Shown in pieces: positions 44,848-55,160 of a stretch of 64,000 nucleotides of DNA; the stretch's first letter is position 1, and the number at the start of each line of letters is the position of its first letter. The translations under genes were made by a program, and so were the position numbers. Below the pieces are notes generated by a model that saw only the letters and a program-made list of their open reading frames with translations, was not told the DNA's origin and did not search any database. Source of the DNA: Eleftheria terrae (GTDB lineage: Bacteria > Pseudomonadota > Gammaproteobacteria > Burkholderiales > Burkholderiaceae_C); NCBI RefSeq assembly GCF_030419005.1, contig NZ_CP106951.1, positions 5,084,001 through 5,148,000 of the forward strand. The letters run 5' to 3'.

Positions 44848-45869
44848 TGGTGGTCCTGCCTCCTCATCGCGCTTTCGAGGTGGTGGAGTCCAGCCAGGTG
44901 GGCCAGGTGCGCCGCTGTGCGGTTCAGGCGGCCGAGGCGCTTGGTTTCGACGAGGTCGCCGCGGGCCGGGTGGCGCTGCTCGCCACCGAGCTGGGCAACA
45001 ACCTGGTGCGGCATGCCCGCGAGGGGCAGTTGCTGCTGGGGGCCGGCGAACTGGGCGGCCGCCAGACGGTGGAGCTGCTGTCGGTGGACCATGGGCCGGG
45101 CATTGCCGACCTGGGCGCCTGCATGGCCGACGGCTATTCGACGGGCGGCACGCCGGGCACCGGCCTGGGCGCGGTGCGGCGGCTGGCCGACGAGTTCGAC
45201 ATCTACTCGGCAGTGCCCGCCGGCACCGTCATCCTGGCACGCGTGGTGATGGCGGCGACGCCGGTCGCGGGCCAGGCGCCCGCGGCGATCGAAGCGGGCG
45301 CCGTCGTGTTGCCGGCGCCCGGCGAGACAGTGTCGGGCGATGCGTGGGCGCTGATCCTCGATGGCGGCCGCGCCAGCGTGCTGCTGGCCGACGGGCTCGG
45401 CCACGGGCCCGGCGCGGCGGAAGCGGCGCAAGCGGCGACGGCAACCTTCGGCACCGCGCCGTATTGCGGGCCGGCGCAGATCATCGAACGGGCCCACGCC
45501 CTGCTGCGGTCGACCCGAGGCGCCGCGGTGGCGGCGGCCGAGCTCAATGCGGTGGAGGGGGCGTTGCGCTTCGCCGGCGCCGGCAACGTGCAGGGGCGGC
45601 TGCTGTCGGCACTGGAAGAGCGCACCCTGCTGTCGCAGCACGGCACCGTGGGACTGCAGATTCGCCGCATGCAGGATCTGCACTATCCCTGGCCGCCGCA
45701 TGCGCTGCTGGTGCTGCACAGCGATGGGCTGACCTCGCGCTGGAGCGTGAAGGAGTGGCCGGGCCTGTTGCAGCGCCATCCGTCGCTGGTGGCGGCATGG
45801 TTGATGCGCGATCACCGCAGAGGACGCGACGACACCGCCGTGGTGGTGTTGCGCAGGAGGGAGCCATGA
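44847..45869 (+). CDS. Fusion of an RsbT/W-like ATPase with an RsbX-like PP2C phosphatase
   Basis: A 340-residue protein with two domains. Residues ~10-130 are a second GHKL ATPase (ATELGNNLVRHAREGQ, DHGPGIADLG, GTGLGAVRRLAD), and ~150-340 is a PP2C-like phosphatase similar to RsbX/SpoIIE (VSGDAWALI, LLADGLGHGPGAAEAAQ, LHSDGLTSRW, DDTAVVVL). RsbX dephosphorylates the stressosome to reset it; here kinase-like and phosphatase functions are fused in one chain. It is coupled to rsbT (TGATG) and overlaps the kinase gene by 4 nt. Confidence 0.87.
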   Translation: MVVLPPHRAFEVVESSQVGQVRRCAVQAAEALGFDEVAAGRVALLATELGNNLVRHAREGQLLLGAGELGGRQTVELLSVDHGPGIADLGACMADGYSTGGTPGTGLGAVRRLADEFDIYSAVPAGTVILARVVMAATPVAGQAPAAIEAGAVVLPAPGETVSGDAWALILDGGRASVLLADGLGHGPGAAEAAQAATATFGTAPYCGPAQIIERAHALLRSTRGAAVAAAELNAVEGALRFAGAGNVQGRLLSALEERTLLSQHGTVGLQIRRMQDLHYPWPPHALLVLHSDGLTSRWSVKEWPGLLQRHPSLVAAWLMRDHRRGRDDTAVVVLRRREP

Positions 45870-46771
45870 TGAACCTGGATGACTCGTCGGCCCCGCAGGC
45901 CGCGTGCAACGATCCGGCGGCGCGCCTGGCCGAGGCTGAGGCCGAGGTGCAGGCGCTGCGGGCGGAGCTCGAAGAAACCAACCGCGGCGTGCTCGCCCTG
46001 TATGCCGAGCTGGACGCGCAGGCGGCTCAGCTGCGCGAGGCCACCGAGCTGAAGAGCCGGTTCCTGGCCTACATGAGCCACGAGTTCCGCACGCCCATCG
46101 GCGCCATCCGCAGCATCGCGCGGCTGCTGATGGACCGGGTGGACGGGCCGCTCACGGCCGAGCAGGAAACCCAGGTCCGCTTCATCCAGCAGACCGCGGC
46201 CGAGTTCTCGGACATGGTGGACGACCTGCTGGACCTGGCGAAGGTGGAGGCCGGCCGGGTGGAGATCTCGCCGGCCTGGTTCGACATGGTGGCCTTGTTT
46301 TCGGCCCTGCGTGGCATGTTCAAACCGGTGCTGACCAACCTCGACGTGATGCTGGTCTTCGAGGAGCCGCACGACGTGCCGCCGCTCTACAGCGACGACC
46401 GCAAGCTCTCGCAGATCCTGCGCAACTTCATCTCCAACGCGCTGAAGTTCACCACGCAGGGCGAGGTGCGGGTGTCGGCGCGTCGCAATGAGGACGACAC
46501 CGTGAGCTTCGCGGTGTCGGACACCGGCATCGGCATTGCGCCCGAGTTCCACCACGCCATCTTCGAGGACTTCACGCAGGTCGACTCGCCCGTCCAGAAG
46601 CGCTTGCGGGGCACCGGCCTCGGCCTTTCGCTGAGCCGGCGCCTGGCCGAGCTGCTGGGCGGCCGCGTCTCGCTGGCCAGCGAGCTGGGGGTGGGCTCCA
46701 CCTTCACCGTCACGGTGCCCCTGCGGCTGCCGCATGCGGTCGAGCCGCCACCGTCGCAGGGGGTGGCGTGA
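45866..46771 (+). CDS. Cytoplasmic sensor histidine kinase
   Basis: A 301-residue kinase without membrane segments. Residues ~20-62 are a coiled coil (EAEVQALRAELEETNRG); HisKA has H72 in AYMSHEFRTPIG; HATPase has NFISNALKFT (N box), VSDTGIGIAPEFH, FTQVDSPVQKRLRGTGLGLSLSRRL. No PAS or receiver domain is present, so it may sense its signal through the upstream stressosome proteins. Its start overlaps the preceding gene (ATGATGA). Confidence 0.92.
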   Translation: MMNLDDSSAPQAACNDPAARLAEAEAEVQALRAELEETNRGVLALYAELDAQAAQLREATELKSRFLAYMSHEFRTPIGAIRSIARLLMDRVDGPLTAEQETQVRFIQQTAAEFSDMVDDLLDLAKVEAGRVEISPAWFDMVALFSALRGMFKPVLTNLDVMLVFEEPHDVPPLYSDDRKLSQILRNFISNALKFTTQGEVRVSARRNEDDTVSFAVSDTGIGIAPEFHHAIFEDFTQVDSPVQKRLRGTGLGLSLSRRLAELLGGRVSLASELGVGSTFTVTVPLRLPHAVEPPPSQGVA

Positions 46772-48750
46772 TGGTGCCGCCCATGCATGAGCTGTCCGCC
46801 CCGCTGGCCGCACAGCGGGTGCTGGTGGTCGACGACAACCCGGTGACCCGCTATGCCACCGGCCGCGTGCTGAAGGCGGCCGGCTTCCAGATCTGCGAGG
46901 CGGGCACCGGCGGCGAGGCGCTGAGCCTGGCGAGTTCCAGCCTGGCCGCAGTCATCCTCGACGTGCACCTGCCGGACATGGACGGTTTCGAGGTGTGCCG
47001 CGAGCTGCGGGCCCGCGAGGACACCGCGCGCCTGCCGGTGGTGCACCTGTCGGCTGCGCGGGTGAAGGACGACGACAAGGTGCGCGGCCTGCATTCCGGC
47101 GCCGATGCGTACATGACGCATCCGGCCGAGCCGGCACTGCTGGTGGCCACCGTGCAGGCGCTGGTGCGGGCCCGCACCGCCGAGGATGCAATGCGTCGCA
47201 GCGAGGCGCGCTTTCGTGCGATCTACCAGCAGGCACCGAGCGGCATCTGCCTGATCGATGCTGAGGGCCGTTTCATCGACGCCAATGCGGCGATGCTGGC
47301 CCTGCTGGGCCTGGATGCGCCCGCCATCGCCGGGCGCCGGCTGGCCGAGCTGGCCCCGTCCGACTGGCGGGCGCGGGTCGAGGGCTACCTGCGCGACAGC
47401 CACGACGGCGTCTGGAAAGGCGAGTTCCCGCTGCTGGATGCGGCCGGCCGGCCGGTCGACCTGGAGTGGCGCCTGTCGGCCCATGTGGAGCCGGGGGTCA
47501 ATATGGCCATTGCCACCGACATCTCCGAGCGGACCCAGCTGGTGCGCCAGCGCGAGCAACTGCTCGAGCGCGAACAGGCGGCCCGTGCGGCGGCCGAGCG
47601 GCTGAGCCGCTCCAAGGACGAATTCGTGGCCGTGCTGTCGCACGAGCTGCGCACGCCCTTGAACGCCATCATGGGCTGGGTCCATGTGCTCAAGCGCAGC
47701 CAGGCGGCGGCCGACCTGTCCCGCGGGCTGGACGCGATCGAGCGCAATGCGACCACCCAGACCCGGCTGATCGCCGACATCCTGGACGTCTCGCGCATGG
47801 ACCTTGGCAAGCTGCGGCTCGACCCGACGCTGGTCGACCCGGTGGAGCTGCTCGGCTCCTCGCTGTCGGCGTTGGCCGGTGCGCTGCGGGACCGGGAGCT
47901 GCAGCTGGTGCTCGAGGCGCCGCCGGCGGGTCGGCCGGTGCCGCTCGATGCGGCCCGCTTCCAGCAGATCGTCTGGAACCTGATGACGAATGCCATCAAG
48001 TTCTCCCCGCCGGGCGCGCAGGTGCGGGTCACGCTGAGCCAGGACGAGGTCGGCACCACACTCGTGGTCACCGACCAGGGGCAGGGCATCGCGGCCGACT
48101 TCCTGCCTTTCCTGTTCGACCGCTTCACGCAGAGCGATTCGGCCAGCAACCGGTACCACGGTGGGCTGGGGCTGGGCCTGTCCATCGTGCAGCACCTGGT
48201 GGAGCTGCACGGCGGCCGCGTCACGGCCGAGAGCGAGGGCCGCGGCCGCGGGGCGACCTTCCGCGTCTTCATCCCGGCGCAGTTGCCGCCGGAGGCGATG
48301 CATGGGGCGGCCGGCGCGCCGCCGGCCGAGGAGCCGGCCGACGGTGGCGAGTCGCTGGCCGGGCTGGCACAGATGAAGATCCTGGTGGTCGAGGATGATC
48401 TCGAAGCGAGCGAGATGCTCTCCGTCATCCTGCGCGACCGTGGCGCCGTGGTGCAGGCCGCGCGCGACTGCAGCGAGGGCCTGCGCCTGCTGCAGCAATT
48501 CGATGCCGACGTGATGGTGAGCGACATCGGCCTGCCGGGCCAGGACGGCTATGCGCTGATCCGGGCCGTGCGTGAGCGGGAGCGCGCGCAGGACGGCCAC
48601 AAGCGGCTGCCCGCAGTGGCGCTGACCGCCTTCGCCCGCCCGCAGGACCGTGAGCTGGCGCTCACCGCCGGCTTCGACGCGCATTGCGCCAAGCCGCTGC
48701 GGGCGCATGAACTGGTGAACTGCATCCTGAAGGTGGCTGGCGCTGCCTGA
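46771..48750 (+). CDS. Hybrid histidine kinase: receiver-PAS-HisKA-HATPase-receiver
   Basis: A 659-residue cytoplasmic hybrid kinase. N-terminal receiver (~15-130, phosphoacceptor D64 in ILDVHLPDMDGF), PAS (~145-255), HisKA with H291 in VLSHELRTPLNAIMGW, HATPase (~400-510) and C-terminal receiver (~535-650) with SDIGLPGQDGYALI. The first receiver has His in place of the canonical Lys in AYMTHPAEP, while the second keeps AHCAKP. The ATG at 46771 shares bases with the preceding stop (TGATG); GTG 46768 is an alternative. It presumably passes phosphate from the stressosome-linked kinase. Confidence 0.93.
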   Translation: MVPPMHELSAPLAAQRVLVVDDNPVTRYATGRVLKAAGFQICEAGTGGEALSLASSSLAAVILDVHLPDMDGFEVCRELRAREDTARLPVVHLSAARVKDDDKVRGLHSGADAYMTHPAEPALLVATVQALVRARTAEDAMRRSEARFRAIYQQAPSGICLIDAEGRFIDANAAMLALLGLDAPAIAGRRLAELAPSDWRARVEGYLRDSHDGVWKGEFPLLDAAGRPVDLEWRLSAHVEPGVNMAIATDISERTQLVRQREQLLEREQAARAAAERLSRSKDEFVAVLSHELRTPLNAIMGWVHVLKRSQAAADLSRGLDAIERNATTQTRLIADILDVSRMDLGKLRLDPTLVDPVELLGSSLSALAGALRDRELQLVLEAPPAGRPVPLDAARFQQIVWNLMTNAIKFSPPGAQVRVTLSQDEVGTTLVVTDQGQGIAADFLPFLFDRFTQSDSASNRYHGGLGLGLSIVQHLVELHGGRVTAESEGRGRGATFRVFIPAQLPPEAMHGAAGAPPAEEPADGGESLAGLAQMKILVVEDDLEASEMLSVILRDRGAVVQAARDCSEGLRLLQQFDADVMVSDIGLPGQDGYALIRAVRERERAQDGHKRLPAVALTAFARPQDRELALTAGFDAHCAKPLRAHELVNCILKVAGAA

Positions 48751-48829
48751 CGGCGCGGCCGGGGCGGCGCGCTGCCGGATGCGGCGGCAGCCGCTCGCAG
48801 CACCGCCACCGCAACGCCTGCGGGCTGGC

Positions 48830-49948
48830 TCAGCGGGGGCCGGCGCCGCTGCGCCGCGCCTTGCGCATGGCGGCCACCGACTCCCCGAGATCGATCACCG
48901 CCATCGCGTAATAGCTCGACCAGTTGTAGCGCGTGATGGCGTAGAAATTGGACGTGCCCGCCAGGTAGGTGGGCGCCGCCTCGCCGTTCTGCAGCTCGAT
49001 CAGGGCCAGCTTGCCGGCATGGCGGCGACCGGCCTCGGGCAGGCCGGCACCGCGGGCCGCGAACTCCTCGGCGGTGAAGGTGGGCTGGATGTCGGGGGCG
49101 AGGAGTGCCGCCCGGTCGGCCACCTCCACCGGTGCGGCGACTTCGAAGTGGGTCGGCAGGCCGCGCTCCCAGCCAAACTCGGACAGGTAGTGCGCCACGC
49201 TGCCGATGACATCGGCGGCGCTGCGGTGCAGGTCGACGTGGCCGTCGCCGTCGAAGTCCACCGCGTACTTGTTCCAGCTGCTCGGCATGAATTGCGGCAT
49301 GCCCATCGCACCGGCATAGGAGCCGCGCAGCGAGAGCGGGTCCAGCGCCTCGCTGTGGCACAGCACAAGGAATTGCTCCAGCTCCTGGCGGAAGAACTCG
49401 CGGCGGTCGCGGCGGCCGGGGGGGAAGTCGAAGCTCAGGGTGGCCAGCGCGTCCAGCACCCGGAAGTTGCCCATGTGCTGGCCGTAGAGCGTCTCGACGC
49501 CGATGATGCCCACCACCACGCTGGCGGGCACGCCAAAGGCGGCTTCGGCCTGACTGAGCCAGCGTTCGTTGGCCTCCCAGAAGGCAACGCCGGCGCGCAG
49601 GCGCCGCGGCTCGACGAAGCGGGCGCGGTAGGCGGCCCAGTTTTTCGCGCTGCCGGCCGGCGGCGGCATGATGTAGCGGGCCACCGAGGGGATGAAGCGG
49701 GATTGCGCGAGCGTCTCCCGCACCCAGGTGCGGTCGAGCTGCCGGCGTTCGGCAATCGCATCGGCCAGCGCCACCACGTCCTCGCGGCCGCCATAGGTGA
49801 CGATGTCCGGCGCCTCGGCGGCGGGCGGGGCGGCCGCCGCCGAAGGGGCCGTGGCCTGGGCCAGGGCAGCGGCGGCGGGCAGGCACAACAAGGCGGCCAG
49901 CAGGCCGGGGCGCACTCGGCGCAGCAGGGTCGGGGTCGTTTCAGGCAT
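48830..49948 (-). CDS. mltB: Lytic murein transglycosylase B
   Basis: A 372-residue peptidoglycan lytic enzyme that cuts the MurNAc-GlcNAc bond with anhydro-ring formation. It has a signal peptide (LLAALLCLPAAAALAQ) without a lipobox, so it is a soluble periplasmic form rather than the E. coli lipoprotein. The catalytic Glu is in VVVGIIGVETLYGQHMG, with RGSYAGAMGMPQFMPSSW and the Ca-binding-like DFDGDGHVDL also conserved. The ATG overlaps the end of tgpA by 8 nt, so it is coupled to a putative transglutaminase gene. Confidence 0.92.
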   Translation of the reverse strand: MPETTPTLLRRVRPGLLAALLCLPAAAALAQATAPSAAAAPPAAEAPDIVTYGGREDVVALADAIAERRQLDRTWVRETLAQSRFIPSVARYIMPPPAGSAKNWAAYRARFVEPRRLRAGVAFWEANERWLSQAEAAFGVPASVVVGIIGVETLYGQHMGNFRVLDALATLSFDFPPGRRDRREFFRQELEQFLVLCHSEALDPLSLRGSYAGAMGMPQFMPSSWNKYAVDFDGDGHVDLHRSAADVIGSVAHYLSEFGWERGLPTHFEVAAPVEVADRAALLAPDIQPTFTAEEFAARGAGLPEAGRRHAGKLALIELQNGEAAPTYLAGTSNFYAITRYNWSSYYAMAVIDLGESVAAMRKARRSGAGPR

Positions 49949-52097
49949 GGTCCAGTGGGGCAGATTGGGCGCGCCGCAGTTCACGTGCCAGCGAGCGCGC
50001 CAGCAAGCGCGCCAGTGTAGGGCCACGCACGTGGCCGGCCTGCGCGGGAGGGGCGTAGCGCGCCGCCTCCATGCGGGTGAGCAGCGTGGCGACCCCGCGC
50101 GCCGGCTCGCCCCAGCGCTGCAGGGCCAGACGCGCCAGCTCGCGCGGCGGGGTGTGCGCGGCCGACGGCAGGCCGGCGGCAGCCAGCTGGCGCTGCATGC
50201 CATGGTAGGCACGCAGCCACGGGTCCTGCCGCTGCCGCTCCCACCAGGCCCAGGCTGCGCCGAGCGCGGACGCCAGCGCCAGCAGCAGCACCAGCAGCAG
50301 GGCCAGGTCCTGCCAGCTGGGCGAGCGGACGCCGAGTTGCTTGAGGAGGTCCAGCTGCTCGCCGCGGGAGTAGTTGAGCACCTTCTGGTTCCAGGCATTG
50401 TTGATGGCCGCCCACTGGTTGCGCAGGGCGCGCCAGAAGGTGGAGTCGGCCGTACCGAGCACACCTCCGACCAGGCCGGGGGCCGGCCGCAGCGCCAGGC
50501 TGCGGGTGACGCGTTCGGGCGCCACGGCGGCGGTTGGGTCGGCCCTCAGCCAGCCGCGCCCGGGTTGCCAGAATTCCGCCCAGGCATGAGCCTGGCTGTT
50601 GCGCACCAGGTAGTAGCCGTCCACCGGGTTGAGCTCGGCCCCCTGGTAGCCGGTGACGATGCGAGCGGGCACATCGAGGGCCCGCATGATGACCACGAAG
50701 GCCGCAGCGAAGTGCTCGCAGAAGCCTTGCTTGCGGTCCAGCCAGAACTCGTCGATGGCATGGCGGCCCTGTTCGTCGCCGTAGGGCCCGGGTGTCAGCG
50801 TATAGCTGTAGCCCTGGCTGCGGATGTGCTCCAGCACCGCCTGCGCCAGCGCCTGCGGTTCGGCGCGCGCATGGCGCGGGTCGCGCCGCAGCGCCGCGGC
50901 CCAGGCCAGCGTGCGCGGGTTGTAGCCGGCGGGCAGTTGCAGGTGGTCCTGCAGGCCCAGCACCGGTTGCAGCGGGCCGTGCCGGTGATCGGTGTAGCTG
51001 GTGGCGCGCAAGCGCTCACGGTCCATCAGCGGCCGGCCGATGGCCCATTCGAGCGAGGGCTGCAGCCGCGGGCGCAGGCCCGAGACCTCGGCCACCTCGG
51101 TGGTCGCCTCCAGCAGCGGCAGCACCGGCACGCGGGTGGGCTCCATCGTCACCTCGTAGTGCAACGGCTTGCCGCGCACCTGCAACTCGGCGTCCAGCTG
51201 CTGGCCGCGGCCCCAGTAGCGGCGCTCGGCCGGCTGCCAGGTGAGGCCGTCGAAGGCCGACAGCACCGGGCCGCGGAAGTACAAGGTGTCGGGCGGCGGC
51301 GCCGGGCCGTCGAACCGGATCGTCATGGCGATGTTGTCGTCCAGCGCCAGCTCGGCCACCGTGCCCATCGTCATGTCCGTCGACAGGCCGGTGCGCGCGC
51401 TGGCCGCATCGTTCGGCAGCCCCCACAGCGGTCCGAAGCGCGGGAACAGCACGAACAGCGCCAGCATCACCGGCGCGCCCAGCAGGCACATGCGTGCCGA
51501 CAAGGCGCCGGCGCTGGCCAGGCTGGGATGGCCGACCGGCATGTGGGCCAGCACCAGGGCCGTCAGCAAGCCCCACACCGCCACCACCATCACCAGTGCC
51601 AGCGCCAGCGACTGCGAGTAGAAGAAGTGGGTGAGCACCAGGAAGAAGCCGAGGAAGAACACCACGAAGGCGTCCCGCCGCGCGCGCAGCTCCAGCGTCT
51701 TCAGCGCCATCAGCACCACCACCAGCGTGACGCCGGCTTCCTTGCCGAGCACGGTGCGGTGGGTGAGCCAGGTGGCCGCGACCGCGGCCGCGAGCAACCC
51801 GCCCACCACCCAGCGCCCCGGCAGCGCCCGTGCGCCCAGCGCCAGCCAGCCGCGCCACAGCAGCACGCCGGCGGCCAGCGCCGAACACCAGACGGGCAGG
51901 TGCGTGACATGCGGCATCACCACCCAGGCGATGACGGCAAGCAGGTAGAGCGTGTCGCGCGTTTCGCGCGGCAGGTGCTTGAGGTTGGACCAGCGGGGCG
52001 GCAGGCCGGGCGGGGGCTGTCCAGGCGCGCCGGCAGAGCGGGCGCTGCCGGCGCGCGAGGCGCTTGCGGGGTGGAGAGGGCGAGCCGGGGTGTCCAT
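49941..52097 (-). CDS. tgpA: TgpA-like membrane transglutaminase
   Basis: A 718-residue membrane protein of the TgpA/DUF3488 family: about six N-terminal transmembrane helices (residues 50-230), then a periplasmic transglutaminase-like domain with catalytic C in KQGFCEHFAAAF, H in SQAHAWAEFW and D in RADPTAA, then a last transmembrane helix and a tail. It is found with DUF58 and MoxR in many bacteria and is essential in Pseudomonas. The start at 52097 has a weak site; DUF58 ends 14 bp earlier. Confidence 0.9.
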   Translation of the reverse strand: MDTPARPLHPASASRAGSARSAGAPGQPPPGLPPRWSNLKHLPRETRDTLYLLAVIAWVVMPHVTHLPVWCSALAAGVLLWRGWLALGARALPGRWVVGGLLAAAVAATWLTHRTVLGKEAGVTLVVVLMALKTLELRARRDAFVVFFLGFFLVLTHFFYSQSLALALVMVVAVWGLLTALVLAHMPVGHPSLASAGALSARMCLLGAPVMLALFVLFPRFGPLWGLPNDAASARTGLSTDMTMGTVAELALDDNIAMTIRFDGPAPPPDTLYFRGPVLSAFDGLTWQPAERRYWGRGQQLDAELQVRGKPLHYEVTMEPTRVPVLPLLEATTEVAEVSGLRPRLQPSLEWAIGRPLMDRERLRATSYTDHRHGPLQPVLGLQDHLQLPAGYNPRTLAWAAALRRDPRHARAEPQALAQAVLEHIRSQGYSYTLTPGPYGDEQGRHAIDEFWLDRKQGFCEHFAAAFVVIMRALDVPARIVTGYQGAELNPVDGYYLVRNSQAHAWAEFWQPGRGWLRADPTAAVAPERVTRSLALRPAPGLVGGVLGTADSTFWRALRNQWAAINNAWNQKVLNYSRGEQLDLLKQLGVRSPSWQDLALLLVLLLALASALGAAWAWWERQRQDPWLRAYHGMQRQLAAAGLPSAAHTPPRELARLALQRWGEPARGVATLLTRMEAARYAPPAQAGHVRGPTLARLLARSLARELRRAQSAPLDHA

Positions 52098-52111
52098 CTG
52101 GCCGGGCTCGT

Positions 52112-53128
52112 TCAGGCGTGCAGCGCCAGCCGCTCGAGGCAGCGGCGCCGGTGTGCTTCGCCGTGGTCCGGCGCGATTTCCTGGCCCGCCAGGCGCAAGC
52201 CGTAGGCCAGCCCGCGACGGTCGGCATCGATGATCCAGGCCGCCAGCCGCGACAGGCGCTGCTCGATGCCGGGGCCGCCGGCCAGCTGCAGATCGAGCCA
52301 CAGTTCCTGGCGCGCGGCGGCGGAGGTATCGCGGCTCACCATCTCGTCGTTCTTGGCCACCTTTTTCCAGACCACCAGCTTCAGCGGGTCGCCGCGGCGG
52401 TAGGCGCGCACGCCCTCGGTCTCGCCGCCCTGGCCACCGCGGGTGCGCACCGGCCCGCCCGGCATCGGCTGCGCGGTGGGCAGCGGCGGCGCCTGTGGCT
52501 CAGGCGCCGGGTAGGCGAGCAGCTCGGCCGCCGGCCGCCAGACCGCCCAGACCCGGAAGATGCCGAGCGGAAAACGCGTCTCGGCCGTCAGCGGCGGCAC
52601 CCGGTGCAGGCCCCGGCGCTGCGGCTGCACGCTGACGTGGGCGATGGCCTGGGATTGCGGCGGCACGTCGGTCCAGCTCCAGCCGGGCTCGGCCACCCCC
52701 GGCTCACTGCGCCAGGGGCGCAGCCCGATGCCGTAGCGGGCCCGCGTGTCGGCGCTGGTCAAGGTGATCTCGAGCGTCGCTGCCTCGCCGCAGAAGACCG
52801 GCGATGGCTGCTTCAGGTGCAGGGTCAGGCCGCGCAGCGCGCCGTGCGTCACATACATCCCCGCGATGCCGGCCCCGGCGAGCAGGAAGGTCAGCAGGTA
52901 GCCCAGGTTGAGCCGGTAGTTGATCGAAGCCAGCAGCAACACCAGCAAGGTGAGGGCGAACATCAGCCCCGGCCGTGTCGGCAGGATGTAGACATTGCGC
53001 TGCGTGAGCAGCAGGGTGTCGGACAGCCGCAGGCGGCCGTGCAACCAGGCGTCGAAGCGCCCACGCAGCCAGGCGCCCGGGCCGCGACGGGCGGCGGCCG
53101 GCCGGGAGGGCAGGGAAGGACTCGCCAT
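52112..53128 (-). CDS. DUF58 membrane protein
   Basis: A 338-residue protein with two adjacent hydrophobic helices at about residues 53-100 (LMFALTLLVLLLASINYRLNLGYLLTFLLAGAGIAG) and a large cytoplasmic part. The C-terminal DUF58 signature is seen as GVRAYRRGDPLKLVVWKKVAK (~260-280). The family has a von Willebrand A-like domain and acts together with MoxR ATPases in envelope assembly. It starts 3 bp after the moxR gene ends. Confidence 0.9.
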   Translation of the reverse strand: MASPSLPSRPAAARRGPGAWLRGRFDAWLHGRLRLSDTLLLTQRNVYILPTRPGLMFALTLLVLLLASINYRLNLGYLLTFLLAGAGIAGMYVTHGALRGLTLHLKQPSPVFCGEAATLEITLTSADTRARYGIGLRPWRSEPGVAEPGWSWTDVPPQSQAIAHVSVQPQRRGLHRVPPLTAETRFPLGIFRVWAVWRPAAELLAYPAPEPQAPPLPTAQPMPGGPVRTRGGQGGETEGVRAYRRGDPLKLVVWKKVAKNDEMVSRDTSAAARQELWLDLQLAGGPGIEQRLSRLAAWIIDADRRGLAYGLRLAGQEIAPDHGEAHRRRCLERLALHA

Positions 53129-53130
53129 CT

Positions 53131-54057
<927 letters not shown>

Positions 54058-54107
54058 GCCCGGCACCATACCTGAAATCCAGATTCGAAGACGGGGACCT
54101 TTGCACA

Positions 54108-55043
54108 ATGGCGACCGGCTACTACAGCCATCCCGATTGCCACCGCCACCACATGGGCCAGGGCCATCCCGAATGCCCCGAACGCCTGGATGCGATCGAC
54201 GATTTCCTGCTGGCCAGCGGCCTCGACATCGCGCTCGACAAGCGCGAGGCCCCCGAGGTGGCGCTGGGTGATGTGTCGCTCGCGCATACCACCGCCTATC
54301 TGATCCATCTGAAGGACCTGGCCGAGCAGGTGGTGCAGACCGGCGAGCCGCATGCCCTCGATCCGGACACCGTGCTGGTCGCCGAGACCTGGACCGCCGC
54401 CCGGCGCGCGGCGGGCGCCGCGGTGGCCGCGACGGACGCAGTGATCGACCGCGAGCTGGAAAACGCCTTCTGCGCGGTGCGACCGCCCGGCCACCACGCC
54501 ACGCGCTCGCAGGCGATGGGCTTCTGCTTCCTGAACAACGTGGCGATTGCCGCCCGCCATGCGCTCGACGTGCGTGGCCTGCGGCGGGTCGCGGTGGTGG
54601 ACTTCGACGTACATCATGGCAATGGCACCGAGGACATCCTGGCAGGTGACGAGCGCGTGTTGATGGTCAGCTTCTTCCAGCATCCGCTGTACCCGTTCTC
54701 GGGCACCGAGCCGGCGGCCGACAACATGGTCAACCTGCCGGTGCCGGCCTACACCAAGGGCATGGAGATCCGCGAGCTGGTGGAGGCCATCTGGATGCCC
54801 CGGCTGGAGCGCTTCAAGCCGGAGATGATCTTCATCTCGGCCGGCTTCGACGCCCATCGGGAGGACGACCTCGGCCAGCTCGGCCTGGTCGAGGCGGACT
54901 ACGAATGGCTGACCCGCCGCATCAAGGAGGTGGCCGAGCGGCATGCCAAGGGCCGTATCGTGTCCTGCCTCGAAGGCGGCTACAGTCTCAGTGCGCTGGC
55001 TCGCAGTGTCGCCGCGCACGTGCGGGTGCTGGCGGGCGTGTAG
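54108..55043 (+). CDS. Histone-deacetylase-fold hydrolase
   Basis: A 311-residue zinc amidohydrolase of the arginase/deacetylase fold. Signatures are HPECPERLDAI, AVRPPGHHA with the catalytic His pair, VVDFDVHHGNGTEDI with the metal Asp/His, and ISAGFDAHREDDLGQL. Bacterial members deacetylate polyamines, acetoin-related metabolites or proteins; the substrate here is unknown. It starts at ATG 54108, divergent from moxR. Confidence 0.92.
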   Translation: MATGYYSHPDCHRHHMGQGHPECPERLDAIDDFLLASGLDIALDKREAPEVALGDVSLAHTTAYLIHLKDLAEQVVQTGEPHALDPDTVLVAETWTAARRAAGAAVAATDAVIDRELENAFCAVRPPGHHATRSQAMGFCFLNNVAIAARHALDVRGLRRVAVVDFDVHHGNGTEDILAGDERVLMVSFFQHPLYPFSGTEPAADNMVNLPVPAYTKGMEIRELVEAIWMPRLERFKPEMIFISAGFDAHREDDLGQLGLVEADYEWLTRRIKEVAERHAKGRIVSCLEGGYSLSALARSVAAHVRVLAGV

Positions 55044-55160
55044 CGCCCTCTGGCGGCCTTGCGCCCCCGGGGTGCGAGGCCTGGCCTGCCCCGGCGGGCC
55101 GAGGTGAGGCCGCGCCGCCGGCCGGCACCGCTGACGAACAACCTCAGCTTCTTTTTTTCC

